Below are positions 57,183 through 64,000 of a stretch of DNA of 64,000 nt, piece by piece. Position 1 is the first letter of the stretch; each line of letters begins with the position of its first letter. Position numbers and translations under genes: made by a program. Under the pieces are notes generated by a model that saw only the letters and a list, made by a program, of their open reading frames with translations, did no database searches and was not told the DNA's origin. Origin of the DNA: Pempheris klunzingeri (taxonomy: Eukaryota > Chordata > Actinopteri > Acropomatiformes > Pempheridae). The stretch covers positions 18,592,618 through 18,656,617 of the forward strand of contig NC_092013.1 in the NCBI RefSeq assembly GCF_042242105.1, written 5' to 3'.

Positions 57183-58879
57183 GGTAGGTGTTGAGACAAG
57201 CTGGGACATGAAGGAATGTGCTATCAGACTCCTGCTCCGCCCTGTTTGTCTCCCTCTGCAACGTGTGAGGAAAAGAAAGGCATCAAGGAGAAATCAGAGC
57301 AGCTGGTGAGGCACTCTGCGGTGTCCTAAAGCAGACAAAACACTACCCTGCTTCTCCAGCTGCTTCTTCAGTTCTCCTCTTGAAAACTCTGATAGTAGAC
57401 AACATCCTAATTATCTCATAACTACTGTGCATCACTGGAGAAGGAGCCAAACCTGCCAGCAAACACGCCGTTACAGTGTTAACTTGTACTTGGTCACATA
57501 AAGTTGTTCATGTGTGGAAGCTGGAGACAAGAAACAAAAAAGAAATCCTATCAAAAGACGGATCCTGGGTTATATTTTACAACTAAGCTCCAGGCCTGTT
57601 AGGAAGAGGCTTTGCTGGTTTCCAGTGCACAAAACACAGGCTGAGTGGGGATGAGCTAGCAGTGGCTGATGGATGAGCTGGAGCCCTGCTGCCTGGGAGC
57701 AGCTGTGCATATAGTCATTTGGCTCCTCACCTCATCCACTTTCTGCCAGACAGCCTTGACAGCAATCCTTTTCACGAGGGCACCCACTTATCAGGGGAAA
57801 TTAATCTTTCTGTGCTGCTGGCAAAATTTTTGAGTTCAGTCTGCCCAAGCGCCCACTTTTTTTTGCTCAGACGCATAGCAACACTAAACCGTTCAGTGCA
57901 TCAAAGCGTATCAGATGATTAGAGTACGGACTGAAGTTACTGGTCAAAATATTGTGGTTTGATTTGGTTTGGTACCATAACGGATCAGTGGGTTGGCGTC
58001 ACCAATTTCATCTGGATGGCTTGTTAAAAAACATTTCTTCAAGGGGGATTTGTGCTTAACTAATATCTCAGTCTTCTGACATTTTAAATCTAAGACCTGC
58101 TGTCAACGTTTGCAAAGTCTTAACGAATCATCAAACTAATAAGCTTGATCAGCAGGCTGTTAGTACTGTGTTTAACAGCCAAGTGTATATTTACATTGAA
58201 AATGAATACACCATATATTACATGGATTACATATAAGAATAGTAAGCTTTAGGGAATTTAGCATATTAGCTTTCCTGGAGAGAGTTTAAGTCATAAGATT
58301 GATACCACATTTGTCAGCCAGAAGCCACTTAGCTTAGCAACAAGATTGGAAACAGCTGCCAAATAACTATGTGAAAACAATTTACATCCCTGTTTCCCAG
58401 AACCCAAAGTGATGACTTCAAATGTCTTGTTTTAACCACCCAACAGCTGTACATGACCAAGGACACAAACAAATACCCCAAAAAGTGACTTGACTGACTA
58501 ATTTTTGCAACTCTACTAACATTATTACACTGTATGCATTTTAAACTCAACTCAGTAACTGTTGCTAAAAAAAATTTGTTGAATAGATCACTGCACATTA
58601 GCATTAATGCATTAATGCATTAATTGACCTATGAATTGTTTTGGTAGTGTCAAGATATCAGAGTAACATACAAGAGCTCCAAAAAAGCTCATAAAATGTC
58701 TACATTTATACACATGGAACAATGGAAATGAATCTGGAAAGAGTAAAAAGAAGAAAAGGATACAAGTGAAGACATTATTACCAAGTTCCTATGGATATTC
58801 ACATTTGACAAAACCAGCAGCCATACTGGAAGTGTTGGGTATGTTTATTGTTTGACAGTTTTATTAACATCTTTGGTTA

Positions 58880-59450
58880 CTTGTTTCCTCTTCTGGTCAT
58901 GGTTTGTTCACATTTTCTTCCTTCTGCCCGAAGGCTCACTCCTCTTGGTGCCGTGTGTTCAGTTACAGCTGCAAATGTTTGCTCCACTTTGGGTTTAGGC
59001 AGCTGTAGCACATACTGGTGGTGTCACTCCTGTTCTTTCTACATCTTTAATATGTACTGACTTCCTGGCAGTCAAGAAGAAATTACCATCTCATGTTATT
59101 TCTTTTATAAAGTGCTACCGTTGAAGCTGCCAAGCTCCCTCACATTTCTTCTGGTATTTAAATCTAATAATTACAGTACACGATCCAGTAACTGCTTAAC
59201 CTCAGAAATCACTCATACACGTACTGATGTTGGCAGAGCACTTCAATCTGCCCTAAAACTAGAGTCGCGCATTACATGGAGATTTAAAAACCACATTATC
59301 TGATGTTTTCTATGATTCTTGTTTCACGTAACTGTTTCTTTCATTTTTGTTTATTGTGTAATTGTATTGTGTCTGAACGTGTTTTTGTGAATGTTGCTTG
59401 TTCTCAGGATCTTAAATCTCAATAAGACTACCTGATTACATAAATATTAG
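58880..59450 (+). repeat. Degenerate LINE 3' end (L2/Rex-like)
   Basis: A + strand frame (59112-59303) contains NYSTRSSNCL, then THTRTDVGRALQSA, resembling the C-terminal end of L2/Rex-type LINE ORF2. It is followed by GATCTTAAATCTCAATAAGA and GACTACCTGATTACATAAAT, a typical LINE 3' UTR ending. Frames are broken upstream. Class is tentative. Confidence 0.45.
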
Positions 59451-62059
59451 ACCAAAAATTATCGTTCACTTCAGCTGTGGAGCAGAATATTCAATGAGAA
59501 CAGAGACTTTTTCCACTTTCCTTCTGTACATGGACTCGATACTGGAATGAATATTGATCCTGTAATATTGAGAAACTGCGCAGGATCTTTTCATGTCAAG
59601 AGACGGCCTGAACTAGATGATGTGTTCAAAGCCAAACAAGTGGGAGACAGCAGCACAGAGGCCTCAGAGGCTCACCCTGCGAAACAAAACAATCCACTTC
59701 CTGTTCTGTGAAGCCTGGGAGGAGCTTTTGGCTGCAGTTCTGTTTGGACAGGCCTCAGCAGAGCCGGGACACGGAGAGGGCTGCCAGAGGCAACGCAACA
59801 CATGCAGGCACGCACGAATGCTTGCTCACACATACACGCACATGTACACAGTTGCGTCCTTTGCGCTGCACAATGATGGCTTGTCCTTGGCAGCGATATT
59901 GGGAGCCGAAGAAGGGACATCTTGACACACTGGCAGGAGGAAATTATAAGTGAAAATGTCCCGTATAGCCACAAACTGTGCTGAATACTTAGGTTACTTA
60001 TGACTGATGCCCTCAGTTTAGGTGATATCGGATACTAATGACAGGAACAACCGTGGAGGAAGTTTACATGGTTGCCAGTAGCGACCGATTTCACCAGTAT
60101 TGTCATCTAGATCAGGCATCATGTTTTGAGTCCACTACCATTCATCCTCTGCACATTCATATCAAAGCCTGATTTCACACTGATTCAATCCCAACATGTG
60201 AATGGACGGCACTTATCGGTAGTCAGTACAAGCCGGCTGCTCTTAGACCTCCGCGCAACTGAATGAAAGCAAAGGTGTCACCAAGAGATTAACCGACCTC
60301 GTGAAAGCTGCGAGAAAAGCAGAAATAGTTCAACATAATTCTGTCAGCTCTACGTAACCATCACTCAGTTCAGGGTGCAGACACTTTCATTTACCTGTCA
60401 GACTGTGAGTCTACACTACACAGCTGAAATTTATCCGCTGGTGCAAAGAGGTATGCTAGAGCGAATTTCCTAAAGCCTTCAATCATTCTGACGTTGACTG
60501 AGAATCTACTGTAACGGAGAGAGCAGGAACGCTGCATTGTTAGGGGTTAAGAGCGCCAAAGAGACTATACAGCAAAGATACCAAAATAAAAACCAATCAA
60601 ACTGAACTGATTGGACTTTAGTTTAGCTGGTCTTTTAGCCAAGGTTGTATTTACTGTTATAAAAGCCTCCATTTTATCTCTTATTGCTGCGTTAAGTTAT
60701 AACACAAACATGCAACCTGATACAGTGATGTGAGCTATCTTGACCAGTCTTCCAGCACCGGGTCCAACATTTTTAGCTTGTGACCCTTTAACCCCTTGTT
60801 GCCTGTTGTCGCGAATTCGCCTCAAACCTCTTCCGGTCTTGATGCATCTGAGGTGGCCTCTGCATCCCACTAATGCTGGTTGATGCATATTCTATGTATA
60901 CATTATATATACATAGATGCATACATACATAAATAAATATATATATATTCTATCCGTATGTACATATATATTTTATTATACTATTATTATATTGCACTAG
61001 TCTATGCTATGTTATATTCAAATGAACAATCTCCACTTCATTTAGCATCTGCTTGAATGCAAAAACACAAATAATGAATTTTTTTATATAATTGTAAATA
61101 AATTCAGACAGTAAGGGTTAAAATAAGCACTTTCTACGGCTGTCTTCAGACCCTCTTCAGCACTGCATGAAAAAAAAGCAGCCGTCTCATTCATTTCAAC
61201 AGGGCTGTTCCGGGGATGCAGCAAAGGTGGCAATGCAGAGAGTTCCTACACATACATGTTAGCCCACATTCCTGGAGCGCCAATTTTTTTACTGTTCTAC
61301 TGTTTCAAACTCACAATTGGCGTGATAAAGATAAAACGACGTGACAACTTTCCAGAGGTGTAAAATATTGGCTTGACGTATTACAAATTCCAGAGCAGCG
61401 TTTGGGTGTCTGAAAAGCTTTCAAATTCACAGATCTATTACTGACACTGGACTTCCTGGAACGCATTTATTGTCCAGCAACCGGAGCAATTGGTTGTTCT
61501 AACACGGAGCTTATTTCAGGCTGAACTCCAGCTAGTATGACCCTTCGTCACAGACTGCATACGTCTATATGTTGTGAGCAGTTCAACCAGCGAATGATTC
61601 TCCTTTCTCATATTGTTTCATTGGAATACGGGAGGGTTTCGTCCACTAAGACCCGCTAAATGGGATAAAAATGATCGACAGTGACATCGAGTAGCATTAC
61701 AGAGAGTCAGTGTCAGAGGACAGAGACAATTTCATGGTTAAGTGACGAGAAAATCAATCATCAACACTGATATTTTATCAATAGTCATCTATCAGGCGAA
61801 CTTGCACACTTCTGTTTGTTGCAGTTTCTGAATCAGAAGCATCTGCTGTTATCCTTTTATTTCATCAGAAATGTAATACTTTGGGGTTTTGCTGGTCAAA
61901 CAATCCGAGTAAACTGAAGTCTTGCAATGGAGGAAATTGGACAAAACAATTTATTGACAGGTAATCCACAGATTAATCCATGATAGTAAATAACAGCTGC
62001 AGACCAAAAGTTACGGGAAATAAACAAAGTATGGAAGCCATCACAGTGTGTGTTAGTGG

Positions 62060-62062
<3 letters not shown>

Positions 62063-62100
<38 letters not shown>
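62063..62100. repeat. (TG)19 microsatellite
   Basis: 38 uninterrupted nucleotides of TG. Confidence 0.98.
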
Positions 62101-62103
<3 letters not shown>

Positions 62104-64000
62104 CTAGGCAACGTGGAGGACTAAGTGTAAAGTGAATGAAGTCGCACACACTGCTAAGTGTACATAAAACTTGATCCAAACACAACATGAGGAGCCAGTA
62201 AAATACACAGGAAATCAAAGCAAAGCATTACTTCCTACAACTATTTGAGCAATGCCCCAGGTTAATGAACACACCACCTCCCTCCTTCTCTAAGGAGGCT
62301 TCCTGAGGCTTAAGGGCCAACCAGAGTTATGCAACAAGCTGAGCAGAGAATTAGCACCGAACACAGGGCGACTCTGACCAACGAGGAGGTTTCAATCCTC
62401 ATACGAGTTCAGATCAACAACATTCAACCCATAAAGGGCCTGTTGTTTCTGACATGATGATGACTTTTTTGTTCTCAGGTCATACAAACAAGCAAAAACG
62501 CATAAAAAGGAAATGAGTCCAAGGTTGATTGTTTTGCCCATCTAACTGGCCTCCCAGGGCTGCACTGCTTTCTTTGCTACGCTACACTGCACTCAGAGTC
62601 ACAGATCAGCTGATATCAGCATTGTTATTTCCTGGGGTTTTTTTTTCCTGGGTGTTTCTAATAAGGTAGCAGTGTTTCTACAGTTCTTTTCTTTATCTCA
62701 AGAGACAAAGTAACAGGCTGTTTTTTTGTTTTGTTTTTTTAAAAAGGAAATCTTTAAATCTGAAGGCATGCAAGAATTTGCCTCACCTCTGCAAGTCTGT
62801 CTGTCTGAGAAATGGGCCAAAGTTCATAAAGCAGGAGAAGCTGTGGCTGAGACAGAGCAGACAGAGCTGTGACACCAGCGGCTACACCACCTTAACCCGG
62901 ACGTGAAAACGTCTTATCTGACTAAACCTGACAGAAGGCAACACACAAGATCACATGCAGGCTCAGACGTTGGGTGACCACTCAAAAACTAATCTTTTAC
63001 GAGAAAGCTTCAGGCCGTTTGAGACGAAGCCTTCGCCGATACGATGTAGAGATTCCTGAGCATTAGCTGTGGACTCTTACACAACAGCAGGAGTAGACAC
63101 AGCAGATCGGGGCAGCCTCTCACATTCTTTGGGCGTATGTTACAGACACACCAGCTCCTTAGTCTCACTGAGTCATGGCTTTACTGGTACACCCATGGAA
63201 ATGATCAAATGTCCCAACAGTCAGCCAGCCCACGAAATAAAGCCAGGTATGACATCTCCCTCAAGGCCTCGAGGACAATGACCTATTCATCCACACAAAG
63301 AAAACAAATCATAATTAAACATTTTCATACTCCAATCTACTAAATATAGGAACTTTTATAATGTAAAGGGGGAAATGTGTTTTCCTGCCATGAGTCTGCA
63401 ACTTTTTACACTGCAAGTTTGACCTGATTGAACAAACAAAAATGAATGTGTTAATGAGTGAGTTTTACGGGTGCTGCTGGGTGGATTCTGTTGCCTTTGG
63501 ATAGAGAGGTTTCCCTGTTTGAAATATTTATGCTGAGCTAAGCTACCCTTCATATTAATGGTACAAAAATGAGAGTAGTCTCATTAGCCTAGCCGAACAT
63601 CCAGGGCTCCTATAATCACCGTACTGGCTGGCCAATTTTCAAATTAATGGCTTCCGTCAAGAGGCCATGAATTAATGCAGACACTACGAGGAGACACTCG
63701 CAGATACTCCTGCTCTTAAAGCCTGCTGAGAGGAGGAAGGGCAGGGAAAGCCAGTCGAATCAGCTGGCGGCAGCAGGAGCGTGGTGAGCAAACTCAAAGT
63801 AAGCGACACCTCATGGCTCACTTCTGTTCAGTCGCTCAGGTCAAAAGCAGACAAACAGGGCCGACTGGCTGGCCGAGAGGAATCCACCAGACCAGGTCCA
63901 AACACAAGACCATCTACTCTACTCTGCAACTAGTTATCATCTTCACTACCGATTCATCTGCAGATTATCCAGTTCATCACAATGTCACAAGAACAAGGTG

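Overview
This is teleost nuclear DNA, probably from a percomorph fish. Genes are split into short exons with GT-AG introns. Noncoding sequence is AT-rich and full of (TG)n tracts and diverged fish-type dispersed repeats, and there is a complete Tc1-like transposon. Five vertebrate genes could be read exon by exon, and their reading frames join across every splice site I assigned. Gene names rest on remembered vertebrate protein sequences and on synteny, not on a database search. Layout: slc12a5 (KCC2, neuronal K-Cl cotransporter; + strand; 3' part only, 1-8636); ncoa5 (nuclear receptor coactivator 5; - strand; 15484-21437 plus a 5' noncoding exon near 24.4 kb); capza1 (F-actin capping protein alpha; + strand; 27389-32629); an intact Tc1-like element (33986-35634); mov10 (SF1 RNA helicase; + strand; 36568-46730); and a RhoC-like GTPase (- strand; 50210-56677). 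The last 7 kb is the 5' intron or upstream region of the Rho gene and holds only repeats that I can recognise. As I recall the human map, SLC12A5-NCOA5 are neighbours on chromosome 20 and CAPZA1-MOV10-RHOC on chromosome 1, in these same orientations. The window therefore joins two conserved blocks at the ncoa5/capza1 interval. The five genes do not form a pathway: they cover chloride extrusion, transcription/RNA binding, actin capping, RNA silencing/antiviral defence and Rho signalling. The Rho GTPase and the capping protein both act on actin, but their proximity looks like inherited linkage. I found no operon, CRISPR array, rRNA or tRNA gene and no obviously new multi-gene system. The most interesting signals are in gene structure: an N-terminal RRM on ncoa5 whose nuclear-receptor box reads AITLL; a U12-type intron, a 15-nt microexon and tandem in-frame acceptors in slc12a5; a GC-AG intron in capza1; a splice-competent 60-nt candidate exon inside ncoa5 intron 1; a recent 168-bp tandem duplication in mov10; and a Tc1-like element with an intact DD34E transposase.
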